DNA of 8,227 nt. Source: an uncultured archaeon (GTDB lineage: Archaea; Thermoproteota; Nitrososphaeria; Nitrososphaerales; CALBXV01). Positions 7,464-8,227 of this stretch are shown piece after piece (the first letter of the stretch is position 1; every line of letters starts with the position of its first letter). The stretch is from contig CALBXV010000521.1 of the NCBI GenBank assembly GCA_937890045.1, positions 1 through 8,227 on the forward strand, written 5' to 3'. Under the pieces are notes generated by a model. That model searched no databases. It saw nothing but the letters and a program-made list of their open reading frames with translations, and had not been told where the DNA came from. The translations under genes and the position numbers were made by a program.

Positions 7464-8227
7464 CACTATGTTTTGGAATTCCATTCCGACTTTTACTCCA
7501 AACGCTATTGATGATAAATTTTCACATTCAATTTCTTTCAGTTTTATTAAACCTAAAATTTGTGTTGAATCAAACGCGTTCCAAAGAAATGGTTTTTTAG
7601 ATTTTTTATATGTTAATATTTTAAATCCCCGTTCAAGGTTGCTAATTATTTCCTCATCTGAATTTGTTGTTTGAATAAAATTTTTGTATTCTGCCACGTT
7701 TAAATATTTTATTGCCTCTGTAATTGAATCTGTTTGAATTATTTTTTTTAATATACTGGATGAAATTTTAAAAGTGGGATAAATTAATAACTCCTTTATT
7801 ACCGATTTATCTATATTCCATAATTTAGATCTTAAAATTGCAAGTAAGTTATAAGAGTCAATATCTATGGATACAATTTCACTTATTTTCTGTCTATCAT
7901 TATTATTAATTTTTAATAATTGATTTATAATACCTTGAAAAATTGCTTTATCTATATATATGTCAAACATTTGAAACTCATTTTTATTTTGATAAGTTTT
8001 ATATGCCTTTTCTATTTCATCTTTGAATTCACTTTCAAGAAGAACATTTACCGCTTCATCTAAATTATTTGAGGATAATGCTTTAATTACAATATCTCTT
8101 CTTCCGATTAGTTGTTCTGGAAATAAATTTATATTTTTAATTAATTCATCGTATGATTTATCTAGGGCTTTACCTTTTAGAATTGTCTTTAAATTTGTTC
8201 CAATATATTGTAAATAATATGATCTAA
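7443..8227 (-). CDS. atpC: A-type ATP synthase subunit C, N-terminus beyond window
   Basis: Subunit C is the socket that couples the central shaft (D, F) to the c ring. In the minus frame the gene stays open from the stop at 7443 to the right edge, giving about 260 visible residues. The family is usually about 350 aa, so roughly 80-100 N-terminal residues are missing. The ATG at 7970 is an internal Met, not the start: the codons before it encode clear subunit C sequence, including YLQYIGTNLKTILKGKALDK, which holds the family's N-x-x-x-I-L-R/K-G-K motif. Further landmarks are LIGRRDIVIKALSSNNLDEA, the YIDKAIFQGII segment, and the C-terminal PFLWNAFDSTQILGLIKLKE followed by a helix ending at the stop. 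It is transcribed opposite to the rest of the cluster, so it has its own promoter outside the window. Confidence 0.93.
   Translation of the reverse strand, partial: RSYYLQYIGTNLKTILKGKALDKSYDELIKNINLFPEQLIGRRDIVIKALSSNNLDEAVNVLLESEFKDEIEKAYKTYQNKNEFQMFDIYIDKAIFQGIINQLLKINNNDRQKISEIVSIDIDSYNLLAILRSKLWNIDKSVIKELLIYPTFKISSSILKKIIQTDSITEAIKYLNVAEYKNFIQTTNSDEEIISNLERGFKILTYKKSKKPFLWNAFDSTQILGLIKLKEIECENLSSIAFGVKVGMEFQNIVKKLNLI

Noticed and set aside
7468..8217. Plus-strand open frames opposite atpC (68 and 64 codons).
   Set aside because: They overlap clear subunit C coding sequence on the other strand and show no motif or SD.
7971..8227. The region right of 7970 might be a separate gene or a frameshifted fragment of atpC.
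   Set aside because: The minus frame has no stop codon between 7970 and the window edge, and its translation continues as subunit C sequence. It is one intact, edge-truncated gene.
1..8227. CRISPR arrays, insertion sequences, tRNA or rRNA genes, or a defence system.
   Set aside because: No regularly spaced repeats, transposase motifs, terminal inverted repeats or structured RNA genes were seen. Nearly all of the window is ATP synthase coding sequence.

Overview
The window holds most of an archaeal A-type (A1Ao) ATP synthase gene cluster in very AT-rich DNA. Subunit sequences, non-ATG starts, TATA-like elements and the typical archaeal subunit set all point to Archaea. The wording of AtpA (N-terminus [22 protein letters not shown] and [10 protein letters not shown] motifs) and AtpB ([14 protein letters not shown]) resembles what I recall of ammonia-oxidising Thaumarchaeota (Nitrososphaerota) such as Nitrosopumilus. 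That assignment comes from memory, not from a search; archaeal A-type ATP synthase itself is essentially certain.

Layout. Plus strand, tightly packed: atpF (30-326), atpE (328-927), atpA (930-2717), atpB (2714-4111), atpD (4115-4750), and an unannotated 46-residue charged helical ORF (4753-4893). These six have gaps or overlaps of only 1-4 nt and look like one translationally coupled transcript, possibly starting at a TATA-like element at the left window edge. A short gap with TATA-like sequences precedes atpK, the proteolipid c subunit (4928-5293). A 99-nt gap containing a perfect 10-bp inverted repeat then separates it from atpI, the membrane stator subunit (5393-7432). On the minus strand, converging on atpI with 10 nt between stop codons, is atpC (7443 to the right edge). 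It lacks its N-terminus only because the window ends.

How the genes work together. A and B form the catalytic hexamer, D and F the central rotor shaft, and C links the shaft to the ring of K (c) subunits. I is the membrane stator that carries ions past the ring, and E is the peripheral stalk. The usual peripheral stalk partner, subunit H (about 100 aa), is not in this window. The 46-aa coiled-coil-like ORF after atpD is a candidate substitute or extra stalk component, but that is inference.

Most of the window is ordinary housekeeping sequence. The points worth a second look are the 46-aa ORF, the transcriptional isolation of atpK (upstream TATA elements, downstream hairpin), the signal-peptide-like leader on the c subunit, the inverted separate atpC, and a histidine cluster in an AtpI outer loop. 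No mobile elements, CRISPR arrays, tRNA or rRNA genes were seen, and no gene-free stretch exceeds 100 nt.
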